From assembly GCA_950097015.1 (NCBI GenBank), contig CATNEN010000001.1:4122001-4186000 (forward strand): a stretch of 64,000 nucleotides of DNA, read 5' to 3'. This DNA comes from Macrostomum hystrix (taxonomy: Eukaryota > Platyhelminthes > Macrostomidae). Made by a program: the position numbers and the translations under genes. Shown in pieces: positions 49,901 to 61,273 of the stretch. Under the pieces are notes generated by a model, which saw only the letters and a list, made by a program, of their open reading frames with translations, was not told the DNA's origin and did no database searches. The stretch's first letter is position 1; each line of letters opens with the position of its first letter.

Positions 49901-52900
49901 AACTCAAAAGAATCCAATCCCAACTCAAAAGAATCAAATCCCAACTCAAAAGAATCAAATCCCAACTCAAAAGAATCAAATCCCAACTCAAAAGAATCAA
50001 ATCCCAACTCAAAAGAATCAAATCCCAACTCAAAAGAATCAAATACCAACTCAAAAGAATCCAATCCCAACTCAAAAGAATCAAATACCAACTCAAAAGA
50101 ATCCAATCCCAACTCAAAAGAATCAAATCCCAACTCAAAAGAATCAAATCCCAACTCAAAAGAATCAAATCCCAACTCAAAAGAATCAAATCCCAACTCA
50201 AAAGAATCAAATCCCAACTCAAAAGAATCAAATACCAACTCAAAAGAATCCAATCCCAACTCAAAAGAATCAAATCCCAACTCAAAAGAATCAAATACCA
50301 ACTCAAAAGAATCAAATCCCAACTCAAAAGAATCAAATCCCAACTCAAAAGAATCAAATCCCAACTCAAAAGAATCAAATCCCAACTCAAAAGAATCAAA
50401 TCCCAACTCAAAAGAATCAAATCCCAACTCAAAAGAATCAAATCCCAACTCAAAATAATCAAATCCCAACTCAAAAGAATCAAATCCCAACTCAAAAGAA
50501 TCAAATCCGAACTCAAAAGAATCAAATCCTAAACAATCATCCGTCATCATTTCAGGACAAGTTGACAGCTCGTCTTAACGAGGCCAGACAGAAGGCCAAA
50601 CAATCGTCTGACGAGGCCTCTCGCCAGCTAGCCGAGTGCAAAGCCTCACTGCACGCATCTCTGCAGGACAAGGAGGAGCAGATTGACAGCTTGAGAAAGC
50701 AGCTACAGTCGGCCGTGGCTAGAGCGGACTCAAGCTCAGCAGATTGTCAAGAACTCACCGATCAGCTGAGACAGTTGCAGCTGCATGTGGCTAATAAAGA
50801 AGACGAATTTCAACTGGCCATTGAAGAACGCGAAATGGCTAGAAATGCCGCCACAGCCGAGGGTGAACGACACAGGGAGGAGCTTCTGACTAGATTGACA
50901 AATCTGGAGGCTGCCGAGAAGCAATATAAAATAGCTTTTGAAACTGAACGAGCCAAAGCTGAGCAATTGGCTCAAGAGCTTGGCGGTAGAACAGCATCTA
51001 CCGAGGCTCAGATTGAGAAGGAAAAGGCCCAGGTTGGTACGCAACGCTTGGAAATGATTGGCTAAGATTGATCGGTGAGGATTATTCAAAAGAAGGATTT
51101 ATCAGGATCATTAATAAAGTAGATTTGATCGGGGCGATAACTGATAAGGTAGGATTGATCAAGGGGATTATTAATAGAGTAATATTGATCGTGCAGATTA
51201 TTGATAGGATAAGATTGATCGCCAGATCTAGAGGACTATTCATTGGGTAGGATTGATCTAAAGGACTATTGATAGGGTAGGATTGATCTAAAGGACTATT
51301 GATAGGGTAGGATTGATCTAAAGGACTATTGATAGGGTAGGATTGATCTAGAGGACTATTGATAGGGTAGGATTGATCTAGAGGACTATTGATAGGGTAG
51401 GATTGATCTAGAGGACTATTGATAGGGTAGGATTGATCTAGAGGACTATTGATAGGGTAGGATTGATCTAGAGGACTATTGATAGGGTAGGATTGATCTC
51501 GGGGATTATTAATAGATTAGGATTGATCTTGGGGATTATTGATAGGGTAGGATTGATATAGGCGATTATTAATAGTGTAGGATTGATCTCGGGGATTATT
51601 GATAGGGTAGGATTGATTTCGGGGATTATTGATAGGGTAGGATTGATCTAGGGGATTATTGATAGGGTGGGATTGATTTCGGGGGATTATTGATCGGGAG
51701 GATTATTGATAGGGTAGGATTGATCTCGGGGATTATTGATGGGATAGAAATGATCAAAGGGATTATTCATTTCATTGGGTAGGCACGGTTGATTTCGGCC
51801 CAACCCACCCGTCACACCAGGCCGCAGCAGAGCTGGAGTCTCGCCTGGCCCGCACCGTGGAGCAGCACGCCGCTCAGTTGTCGGATTTGCGGGCCGAATT
51901 CGCCCACGAGCAGGCCAGACTGCGCGAGAATCTCGCCGAGAAGGCGGAGGCAGAGCGATCGGAGCTGTCCGCAGATTTGGAGCGAGGCTTCGCTAGCCAG
52001 TTAGAGGCTGAGAGGAGGCGGCTGCAGTCGGCGCTGGCAGAGAAGGACGAACAGATTGACTATTTAAAGGATCTGGCAGCTGGATTGGAGACACAGGTGA
52101 GTCAACTACCTGATGCCCTCATCCACCTACTCACTTTCTTATATTCCCCTTCTCATCCTTCTCTTTTTCTCTTCTACCCAGCCATTCTCCACTTCTTCAG
52201 ATTTTTGCATTCTCTATTCTCATTTTCTTCCTGTTCTAATTTTCTTCCCCATTCTAGTTTTTCCCATTCTCATTTTCTTCCCATTCTCATTTTCTTCCCC
52301 ATTCTAGTTTTTTCCCATTCTCATTTTCTTCCCCATACTCATTTTCTTAATTCCCCATACTCATTTTCTTCCCTATTCACATTTTCTTCACCATACTCAT
52401 TTTTTCCCATTCTCATTTTCCTTTTTCTTCTTTTCTGCCCTGACTACTTGTACTCTCGTATTAGAATGTTATTCAGCCTCAATTATTTCGCTACATATCG
52501 GCTCCACCGCGCCGCATCGTCAATCAGGTTCGCAACTATGCCGCCAGCGCGGACGAGCAAGGCCGCCTGCTGGAGAGCCTTCGCGCGCAACACCAGGACC
52601 AACTGGCCGCCATCAAGGCCAAACTTGACGACGAATGCAGCCGGTCAAAACGCATCGAGCAGAGCGCTGTAGAGTTGGCCACGGCCAGAGAATCCCTTCA
52701 ACGAATGCTAGACGAATCCGCCAACGAAAGCGATCGACTTAAGAAGGCCTGCGCCCAGCTAACTGAGAAATTATCGGAGGAGCGAGTTATAAAACAGAGA
52801 GTAACGGAACAATTGGCCGATTCTGAGAAACTGCGCTGCGAATTGGAATATCAAGGAGAACGACTGCGCGACGACTATGCTCTGGTCTGTAGGGAATTGG

Positions 52901-55900
52901 ACGGCGCCAGAGCCGCTGCTGAGACGGCTGAAGCTGCCAGGCGAACAGCGGAGGATGAGGTTGGTTACCGCATTAGCCTTGTGCTGCTTAATGATAATTA
53001 CTTAGTAAACTCAGCATAACTGATCATTAGGATTAATTAAATTTGTCTATATGAGGAATCATTTGTCTTCCTTCATCTGGTCATCAGGACTAGTCATTTG
53101 GCCTTTCTTTAACTAGTCATACTAAGTGGTCATTCGAATACTCTTTAATTGGTCATATTGACCTGTCATTAGCTCTATCCAACTGGTCATATTGACCTGT
53201 CATTAGCTCTCTCCAACTGGTCATAGTCACTGGTCATTAGCTCAGTTTTTAAGTGATCATAGGGACTGGTCATTAGCCCAGTCTTTAAGTGATCATAGTA
53301 ACTGGTCATTAGCCCAGTCTTTAAGTGATCATAGTAACTGGTCATTAGCCCAGTCTTTAACTGGTCATAGTAACTGCTCATTAGCTCAGTCTTTAAGTGG
53401 TCATAGTGACTGGTCATTAGCTCAGTCTTTAAGTGGTCATAGTGACTGGTCATTAGCCCAGTCTTTAAGTGACAGCCCCTGTTTAACTAGTCATAATGTA
53501 GCGGTCATTCACGCCCTTTTTAATTCTAATCTGATTACCATTGATTGATTTAAATAATAAATTAGAGTTTACTTATTGCTCCTAGGCTGACAGGCGAGCC
53601 GAAGAATTAGACCGGACCAACAGACAACTCGCCTCTTCACAGAACGAAGCGGCCTTACTAACAGACAGTTTAAAAGAGGCCGGTAGCAGGCTAGCTTCGC
53701 TATCAACCGAGCGCGATCAACTCTCCGAGGAGCTAACTAATGCTCAGTCTCAACTGGCTTGGACTCAGCACAGGCTGGAAGAGCAGCAGGATCGAGTGGC
53801 AGCTCTAACTGAAGAGGCTCGCGCAGCCGAGCAGAGAATCTCGGCCGGGCAGCAGGAGGCGGCCGAATTGAAAGTTAGAATTGGTCACCTCATTGGCAGC
53901 TCGGAGGATAATGAGCAGAGTGCCAAGAAACAGATGGACAGCTTGCGTGCTGAGCTGGATAATAGGTAAGTCTCATTTGGGTCAGGATGCATTGGGTCAG
54001 GGTGCATTGGGTCAGGATGTATTTGGGTCAGGATGCATTGGGTCAGGATGCATTGGGTCAGGATGCATTTGGTCAGGATGCATTGGGTCAGGATGCATTT
54101 GGGTCATGATGCATTGGGTCTGGATCCAGTGGGTCTGGATCCAGTGGGTCAGGATCCAGTGGGTCAGGATCCATTGGGTCAGTATCCAGTGGGTCAGGAT
54201 CCAGTGGGTCAGGATCCAGTGGGTCAGGATCCAGTCAAGAGCGTTGTTTTCATTTCTCGACCATTCAGAACCCACGAGCTGCAGCGCGCCCGTCAGGAAG
54301 CCCAGGCGCTAGTTGAAACGCTGGAAACTCAACGAGCCCAAGAATCTGAAGCATCTGAGGCTCGAATCCGAGAACTCACCGATTTCATGCGTGAGCTTCG
54401 CTCTAATCTGTCTGCCGTCGAGTCGGAATTGCGTCAACGTGAATCGGAACTGCAGGAAGCGGAAACTCGCGCCTCCCAGCTGGAATCGGCGCTTGCTGAT
54501 TCTGAAGCGCTTCGCTTGAACGCTGTGGCTGAGCGAGATGACTTCGAAGCCAGCGCTGCTAGGGCCGCTGCGGCTGCCGAAGCTGCGGCCAGCCAGGCTG
54601 CTGAGCTGCGCGCCGAAGCCGATCGTCAGGCTGAGAATTTGGTCGGCGTTCGGCTGGCTGGCGAGAGTCGCGCCGCCGATTTAGAAGCAGCCGCATTGGC
54701 GTTGAGCGAACGACTTCAAGCTGAAGAAGCCAGCATTGGCCAGCTTCGATTGGACATGGAGGCCAGGGCTGCTGAGGCTGAGGATTGGAAGGCCAAGTGC
54801 CAGGAGTTTGAGAATACTATTCAGAATCACGTGACTGAGTCGAGTCAGCTCAAATCTGAAGTCGAGGATTGGAAGACCAAGTGCCAGGAGTTTGAAAACA
54901 CTATTCAGAATCACGTAACTGAGTCGAGTCAGCTCAAATCTGAAGTCGAGGATTGGAAGACCAAGTGCCAGGAGTTTGAGAATACTATTCAGAATCACGT
55001 GACTGAGTCGAGCCAGCTCAAATCTGAAGTCGAGGATTGGAAGACCAAGTGCCAGGAGTTTGAAAACACTATTCAGAATCACGTGACTGAGTCGAGTCAG
55101 CTCAAATCTGAAGTCGAGGATTGGAAGACCAAGTGCCAGGAGTTTGAAAACACTATTCAGAATCACGTGACTGAGTCGAGTCAGCTCAAATCTGAAGTCG
55201 ATAATTGGATGGGCAAGTGCCAGGAGTTTGAGAACACTATTCAGAATCACGTGACTGAGTCGAGTCAGCTCAAATCTGAAGTCGAGGATTGGAAGGCCAA
55301 ATGCCTGGAGCTTGAGAACACTAATCAGAATCACGTGACTGAGTCGTATCAGCTCAAATCTGAAGTCGATAATTGGATGGGCAAGTGCCAGGAGTTTGAG
55401 AATACTATTCAGAATCACGTGACTGAGTCGAGTCAGCTCAAATCTGAAGTCGAGGATTGGAAGACCAAGTGCCAGGAGTTTGAGAACGCTATTCAGAATC
55501 ACGTGACTGAGTCGAGTCAGCTTAAATCTGAAGTCGAGGATTGGAAGGCCAAATGCCTGGAGCTTGAGAACACTAATCAGAATCACGTGACTGAGTCGAG
55601 TCAGCTCAAATCTGAAGTCGAGGATTGGAAGGCCAAATGCCTGGAGCTTGAGAACACTAATCAGAATCACGTGACTGAGTCGAGTCAGCTCAAATCTGAA
55701 GTCGAGGATTGGAAGACCAAGTGCCAGGAGTTTGAGAACACTATTCAGAATCACGTGACTGAGTCGAGTCAGCTCAAATCTGAAGTCGAGGATTGGAAGG
55801 CCAAATGCCTGGAGCTTGAGAACACTAATCAGAATCACGTGACTGAGTCGTATCAGCTCAAATCTGAAGTCGATAATTGGATGGGCAAGTGCCAGGAGTT

Positions 55901-58900
55901 TGAGAACACTATTCAGAATCACGTGACTGAGTCGAGTCAGCTCAAATCTGAAGTCGATAATTGGATGGGCAAGTGCCAGGAGCTGCAAGCCGAACTAAAC
56001 AGTAGTCTGCAAGGTGCAGACGCTCAATTGAATCACCTTAAGGATACAGTTGAAGCAAAGTCTTTCGAGTTAAACGAATGTAGGACCAAAAATCGCGAAG
56101 CAGAAAAGAAGATTGAAACATGCGAAGCTCAGATATCGCAGTTAAAATTAGAATTAGAGACAAAAATAACGGAAGTAGATGAATGGAAAGCAAAATATGA
56201 GGGTGTGACTTCCGAGTTAAAGAGTGTCAACAATTCGCATGCAAGCCAAGTGTCTCAACTGAAATCTGAGTTAGACACGAAGAACCAGGAATCAGAGGAT
56301 TACAAAGCCCAGTTGTCACAGTTGAAGTGTCTGTTTGAGTCGAGCAGCCTTGAAGTGCAAGATTTGACAGTGAAATGCCAAGCTGTGCAGTCTGAGCTAG
56401 ATGAATCAGTTCGACTGCGCAAAGAAGAGGTTGCCCAACTAGAAGCCGATATACACGCGAGAACTCTAGAAGCAAACGATTGGCAGGCGAAATGCCGGGA
56501 GGCTCAATCTCAGCTGGAAAGAAGCCTCCAAGGAGCAGATGTTCAACTGACAGAGCTCAGAGTCGAACTAGACTCCAAGAATAGCGCCTTGGAGGATTGG
56601 ATGGCAAAGTACTCGCAGATTCAATCGGAATTAGAGAATTGTCAAAAAGAGCTTGAGGCCAAAGCAGGAGATGCGGATAGCTGGCAAAGAAAATTCCAGG
56701 AACTTCAATCCGAGTTGGCTAACACTCAGCAGGGATCTGAAGTACAGATGTCTCAGCTAAAATCTGAAATTGAAGCCAAGTCAAACAAAGCTGAAGAGTG
56801 GAAAAACAAGTGTCGCGAGATGCAAACTAAGCTCAAAACCGCTATTCAGTCGCTTAAAAAATTCGAAGCTAAAATTGCCGAACTAGAAAACGACAAAATC
56901 AAGAGTCAGGAGAGTCAAGCCGAGCTCGAGGCCAGTCTCAAATTATTCGAAGCCCAGTTGGCTGAACTGAAATGCAACTTGGAGGCTAGGACTAACGATG
57001 TAGAAGAGTGGAGAGGCAAGTGCCAAGAAGCTCAGGAAGAATTGGACAGAGTTCAACAGAATTCAACTGTCAGAACCTCCGAGTTGAACTCCGAATTAGA
57101 AAGAAGGAACTCAGAGATAGAAGAATTAAGACTAAAGTGTCAGGAAATTCAGTACGAGTTGAATAAAAGCTTGCAGAATCACGAAGCTCAGGTGTGCCAG
57201 TTCAAATCGGAACTAGAAGCCAAGACTAACGAAGTTGATGAGTGGAAAAACAAGTGCCAAGAGCTGCAAGCTGAGCTTGACAGAGGCCTGCAGGGAGCCG
57301 ACGCTCAGATGACTCACATGCGATCGGAGCTTGAAGCCAGGAATTCCGAGCTTGGAGAGTGGAAGGCTAAGTATCAAGAGGCTAGCAGAGATCTACAGTC
57401 CGACGAGGCTCTACTCTCGCAATTAAGATCGGAGCTAGAAACAAAGTCGAGCGAGACTGAAGACTGGCAGGCAAAGTATCAGGACATTCAGTCTCAGCTA
57501 GATGCCGCAATTCATTCCTACGATGGGCAATTATCACAACTCAGGTCTGAAATTGAAGTAAAAGCCTCTGATGTTGAAAACTGGAGGGCCAAGTATCAGG
57601 ATGCTCTGGCGGAGCTGGATCAGAGCCGTCAGTTACACGATGATCAGCTAACCCAGCTCAAGCTGGAATACTCAGCAAAGTCGGCAGAGACTGACGATTT
57701 GAAGGCAGTGCGGCAGCAGCATCAGCAGCATTTGGAGCAACTCGGCAGCGATTTGGCTGCTAGGGAAGTCGAGCTGTCCCAGCTGAGATCTGACTTTGCC
57801 AGCAAAGCATCGGAAACCGAAAGTTTCATGTCTAAATGTCAAGAGCTCGAACAGCAGTTATCTGAGCTTTCTAGCCGCCTAGAAACTAGAGAAATTGAGC
57901 TAGGCCAGGCTAAATCAGAGCTCGAATTCAAAGCTTTGGAATTGCACGAACTACACAGCGCAACCGCGGAACATCAACGTCAACTGGAGCAGTTTGGCAG
58001 CAGTCAGGAAGAGAAAGACTTTTTGATGGCGCAATTGCAATCCGAAGTCGAACGGTTCAAATCAAAATGCGACGAACAAGAACACCAACTGAAACAGTTG
58101 CAATCTAGATTAGAATCTTCCCAAGCCGAATGCCAATTGAAGAGCAGGGAATCGGAAAGCTGGCTAGCCAAGTGTCAGGAGCAGCTGCATCGACTGCAGC
58201 AGGCTGGCGCGGAAGAGGAGACCAGAGACGCCGAGCTGTCTAAGCTTCGCTCTGATTGCGTATCTTTAACAGCCGAGGCGGACAATTGGCGCGCCAAATG
58301 CGAATTGCTTGAACAGGAGCAGGAGTTTCGAATGGAACAGATGGCCGGCGGGCATGAAGCTGTCGAAGCCGAGCTGAGGGCTCAGATTGTCGAACTTACC
58401 GCCGAGAATCGAACTCAAGCCGATGCTATCGATGAGGCGCGTAGAAACCTGGAAGCCGCCGAAGCTGCCGCGGCAGATGCCAATCGTAGAGCATTGCAAA
58501 GATTCACGAAATCTATTAAGGAGTTAGTCGAAGCTCTGGGTTTAAACTATAGTTCGATCGAAAAAGATGAGTCTAATATTTGCGAATTCGCCAATGACGC
58601 AACAGAATTATTAGACGAATCTTCAAAAGCGGCCTCACAGATTAGGCAACAACTAAAGGAGTTAAAGTCTGAACAGGAAACAACGGTTCAGGTAGGTTAA
58701 AAAAATTCGAAGCCGTATTGCATGCATAAACAAGACACACACAGTATTAAATAAGTCTATATTATTTCCCGCTACCCAAACAGTCTCTACAGCGTCGTCT
58801 AGCTAGTTTAGAATCTCAACTGCGCACCAGCCAATCAGAATTGGACTTGGCCAGAGACGAATCAGATTCGGCCGCACTAGAACGCGACCGATTCGCTGCT

Positions 58901-61273
58901 AATAGTGCGGCAGAGCTAACCGCCCTCCATCAGCAGTTGGAGTCCTTGCAGACCCGTTGTAATCAGCTTGAAGTGGAACTCACCGAGGCTAGATATAAAC
59001 AGGAATCTGCCAATCATGGCCTTCAAGTAGATGTGGTAAGCAATACTGTGTTGCTTAAAAAACGGTGTCAAGAAAATTTAATTTAATTTAACAGCTGTAA
59101 GCGACTGGGAAGACTTGTATCAGAACCTTATGACCCAGTACCTATTTACAAAAGTTAAGGGGTTGCAGCCTAGTTGTTACAGCGTCGGACTCACGACTTA
59201 AAGGTCGGGGGTTCGATTCCCGACTCCGCTGGAACAATTTGTGTCCTTTAGCAAGACACTTTACTCTGTAATTGAGGGTGGGTGTGGCGTCCCCCAGTCC
59301 ATGGACTGGGCTGCGGCTGTGCTGTCGGCTTCACATCTGGCCCGATTTTTACTACTATTATTATTGTAAGTTAATAATATTTAAAGAAGAGTTAACGAAT
59401 CAATTTTCAGCATTTTCCTCCATCAATGCTAACACTGGCATGCAAAGTTCAGGTAGTGTGTGTTGATTAATTTACCTTCTAATTTTGTTTGAATTTTTTA
59501 CATTGGTAATTGTTTATCCATGCATAGTTGGTAAGGTTTGTTATAGAATTATTTTTTAATCTAATAAGCCCTTGGTTAAGTGTAAGAACTACATTGTGAT
59601 TGGCTGCCGATGGTCTATCGGTACCGTGTTATGCGACATTCCAGTCCCTAAATACCATGTTTCACTAATTCATATAGGAGGCAATTCAGTCTGAGGTTAG
59701 TCGCCAGCAGGCTAATGCACAATACGAACAATCTGGCGCCGCTCTTGGCGGATTCGATTGGGCCGATCAGCTAACGGAGAAAATTGAAGCCGTGAAAACT
59801 TTGGCTCTGTGAGTAGTTTTCTATGCTCTATTGATTATTGGTTATGGAAAAGTTAATTCTAAAAAAATTGTACTTTTTTTTTCAGAAACAGTCAGCCAAC
59901 TGGCGATACGGTTAGCGTTGAAGACTACGAGGCACTGAGAATGCACACTACAGACTTGGAGGTACGTGATCTGCACTGTAGATAGATTGATAAATAGAGT
60001 AAGATTTGGCCCTGCCTTTATGGGGTGCTGTGGCTTCATGGGGTTGTTGGCTGTGGCTTCATGGTGATGTGTGCTGTGGCTTCATGGTGATGTGTGCTGT
60101 GGCTTCATGGTGATGTCTGCTGTGGCTTCATGGTGATGTGTACTGTGGCTTCATGGTGATGTCTGCTGTGGCTTCATGGTGATGTGTGCTGTGGCTTCAT
60201 GGTGATGTCTGCTGTGGCTTCATGGTGATGTCTGCTGTGGTTTCATGGTGATGTCTGCTGTGGTTTCAGGGGGTTGTTGGCTGTGGTTTCATGGTGATGT
60301 CTGCTGTGGTTTCAGGGGGTTGTTGGCTGTGGTTTCAGGGGGTTGTTGGCTGTGGTTTCAGGGGGTTGTTGGCTGTGGTTTCAGGTGGTTGTTGGCTGTG
60401 GTTTCAGGTGGTTGTTGGCTGTGGTTTCAGGGCGTTGTTGGCTGTGGTTTCAGGTGGTTGTTGGCTGTGGTTTCAGTGGGTTTTACATAGGTAAATATAC
60501 TTATTGTAAAGCTTGCAAAAAGCGCCCAATCTGTCTGGAATTCTCCAGAATCAATTGAGCAGTGTCAGCGCTGAGCTAGCCAGCTTGAAGCTTCGTTCGC
60601 CTCAACGACCGTCAGCGGCCTCTCTGCCGTCGCCGGCGGCGTCAGAATCGCTGCAGTACCAGTTCCAGTCCTTCATAGAGATACCGGAGATTGAGTATTT
60701 GAGAAACATACTATTAAAATACATGCTGGGAGAGAAGACTCAGGTAAGCAATGTCTGTTTGAGTTCTCATGCCAGTAATTGTCTGAGTTAAGCAGCCACC
60801 AAATTGCTGTTTCAGACACTAGCTAAGGTGATTTGCACTGTGCTGAAATTCAGCGAACCGCAGACTCAACAAGTACTCGAGTACGAGTTAAGGAAAGCTA
60901 ATGTAAGTCCTGCCATAAATCACTAATTGATTTTATTTGTGATTAAAAAATAGCATTTCAGAAAAGCTCAATACATTTTAGTGTTAATACGTCACTTATA
61001 TTTTTAGCGTTAAAAATAGGTAACTACGAATTGGATATTAAATAACGAGCATATATGTTTGGTGCTACTGTATTAATTAACCAGGAATATTAACGCATTG
61101 CACATCAATTTGCATGTCTGCGGACAATATATATATATTAAATTAAATAATTAGCACAATAATTGTATTCTATGTAACTTGCATTAACTTGAATTAATGT
61201 CATTAAAATAGATTAATATATATATTATTAATATCTGTTGCAGACGTGGCTAACTCTCAACCGACCGGTATAG
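43999..61273 (+). CDS. GOLGA4: Golgin-245-type trans-Golgi tether with GRIP domain
   Basis: Sixteen exons: 43999-44049, 45185-45583, 46261-46395, 47456-47581, 48419-48559, 50556-51032, 51821-52096, 52528-52959, 53586-53965, 54269-58691, 58784-59035, 59678-59808, 59886-59961, 60549-60743, 60816-60902, 61244-61273. All join in phase to 2536 aa (human GOLGA4 is about 2230). The N terminus MFKKLRQKIEE matches golgin-245; the conserved N terminus of golgin-245 and golgin-97 captures endosome-derived vesicles through TBC1D23. Exons 2-3 (DLESEAS, then DKSLRRIGELKEQIELDQ) match the golgin-245 head. Most of the rest is coiled coil. The C-terminal GRIP domain (IEYLRNILLKYMLGEKTQ, VICTVLKFS) binds Arl1-GTP at the trans-Golgi and resembles golgin-245 more than golgin-97 or GCC proteins. 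Exon 10 carries a recent 28-residue tandem array. The acceptor at 60549 is chosen by phase. Confidence 0.94.
44529..44777. mobile_element. hAT-like MITE, copy 2, with 8-bp target duplication
   Basis: Termini are CATACATGCGCAA and TTGCACATGTATG. It is flanked on both sides by AAGACTAG (44521-44528 and 44778-44785), an exact 8-bp target-site duplication as made by hAT transposases. The interior matches 1184-1430. It lies in GOLGA4 intron 1. Confidence 0.85.
45613..46229 (-). mobile_element. MITE family 2, full-length copy, in GOLGA4 intron 2
   Basis: Terminal inverted repeats begin ACAGCAGAACTACCAAGG and end CTTGGTAGTTCTACTGT, each flanked by TA, so a TA target duplication is likely (TTAA is an alternative). 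The interior contains GCGCCTCAGTGCGGCCTTGC and is inverted relative to the copies at 62080 and 63541. No transposase frame is present. Confidence 0.8.
46966..47405 (+). repeat. 30-bp minisatellite in GOLGA4 intron 3
   Basis: Fourteen to fifteen copies of a 30-bp unit contain CTTCATTCAGTGTGTGTCAT and CCCCTCAGTG. Each carries acceptor-like TTCAG and CTCAG sites. A short (TGAT)n run lies at about 46441-46461. Confidence 0.95.
47790..48225 (+). repeat. 45-bp minisatellite in GOLGA4 intron 4
   Basis: About nine copies of a 45-bp unit contain TAATCCTAGTTCAGAGGGGA and TAAAATCCCAGTTTTATGGG. Confidence 0.93.
48690..50530 (+). repeat. 21-bp minisatellite in GOLGA4 intron 5
   Basis: About 87 copies of GAATCAAATCCCAACTCAAA(A). 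The left third has a higher-order pattern mixing CTCATAG and CTCAAAA units; the right two thirds are nearly uniform. The 21-bp period keeps the minus strand open for 621 codons (50550-48685); this is not a gene. Confidence 0.97.
51070..51775 (+). repeat. 30-bp minisatellite in GOLGA4 intron 6
   Basis: About 20 copies of a 30-bp unit contain GATCTAGAGGACTATTGATA and GGGTAGGATT. It is most uniform in the middle and decayed at both ends. Confidence 0.93.
52097..52527 (+). repeat. Pyrimidine-rich quasi-repeat intron 7 of GOLGA4
   Basis: Irregular repeats of CCCATTCTCATTTTCTTCC fill the left part. The right end reads through in frame into exon 8, but the acceptor CAATCAG at 52521-52527 fits phase. 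Confidence 0.75.
53140..53480 (+). repeat. 36-bp minisatellite in GOLGA4 intron 8
   Basis: About nine imperfect copies of a 36-bp unit contain AGTCTTTAAGTGATCATAGT and AACTGGTCATTAGCCC. Confidence 0.9.
53972..54236 (+). repeat. 15-bp minisatellite in GOLGA4 intron 9
   Basis: GGATGCATTGGGTCA units on the left change to GGATCCAGTGGGTCA on the right, about 17 in all. They begin within 10 bp of the donor GTAAGT at 53966. The period of 15 lets the exon 10 frame read back through the intron. Confidence 0.95.
54779..55954 (+). repeat. Coding 84-bp tandem repeat in GOLGA4 exon 10
   Basis: Fourteen tandem copies encode a 28-residue coiled-coil unit: EDWKTKCQEFENTIQ followed by NHVTESSQLKSEV. Variants DNWMGK and KAKCLELENTNQ recur in order (units 6-8 and 13-14), so blocks were duplicated. 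Twenty-eight residues is exactly four heptads, so copy number can change without breaking the coiled-coil register. The array passes into older, diverged 39-residue repeats downstream. Confidence 0.97.
55955..57710 (+). repeat. Diverged 39-residue coding repeats in GOLGA4 exon 10
   Basis: Units start with (D/E)EWKxKCQExQxEL and end with QLKSELExKxxE; several are exactly 39 residues, for example those starting EEWRGKCQEAQ and DEWKNKCQELQ. Thirty-nine is four heptads plus one hendecad (28 + 11). The first unit after the 28-residue array (DNWMGKCQELQAEL) is already of this longer type. Confidence 0.8.
59160..59375 (+). mobile_element. tRNA-derived SINE, family B (V-domain-like core)
   Basis: The head has CCTAGTTGTTACAGCG (A-box region) and GGGGGTTCGATTCCCGAC (B box). 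The core TGTCCTTTAGCAAGACACTT resembles the conserved central domain of V-SINEs. A TACTACTATTATTATTG tail closes it. It is in sense orientation within GOLGA4 intron 11. The head matches the fragment at 13631-13690. Confidence 0.75.
60010..60480 (+). repeat. 23-bp minisatellite in GOLGA4 intron 13, shared family
   Basis: About 20 copies. The left half has TGTGGCTTCATGGTGATGTC and the right half CTGTGGTTTCAGG plus GGTTGTTGGC. The right-half unit is the same as the transcript-sense unit of the ZIP intron 6 array (25190-26625). Confidence 0.95.
60660..60902 (+). other. GRIP domain coding region
   Basis: Exons 14-15 of GOLGA4 encode the Arl1-binding GRIP fold, IEYLRNILLKYMLGEKTQ then TLAKVICTVLKFSEPQTQQV. 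The tyrosine in EYL, needed for Arl1 binding in characterised golgins, is present. Confidence 0.92.

Noticed and set aside
48685-50550. 621-codon minus-strand open frame with a seven-residue repeat, and a 402-codon plus-strand frame
   Set aside because: This is a 21-bp repeat in GOLGA4 intron 5. The repeat period explains the open frames, and splicing removes it.
54033-54268. Upstream in-frame extension of the GOLGA4 exon 10 frame with a repeated Gln-Asp-Pro-Val-Gly pattern
   Set aside because: This is the 15-bp intron 9 minisatellite. The exon 9 donor (GTAAGT at 53966) and the exon 10 acceptor (CATTCAG ending 54268) join in phase 2 without it.
54681-55988. 435-codon minus-strand open frame
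   Set aside because: It is the shadow of the 84-bp coding repeat of GOLGA4 on the opposite strand.
59160-59235. Possible functional tRNA gene
   Set aside because: A and B boxes are present, but the sequence continues into a V-domain-like SINE core and tail, and I cannot pair the acceptor stem, so it is a SINE head.
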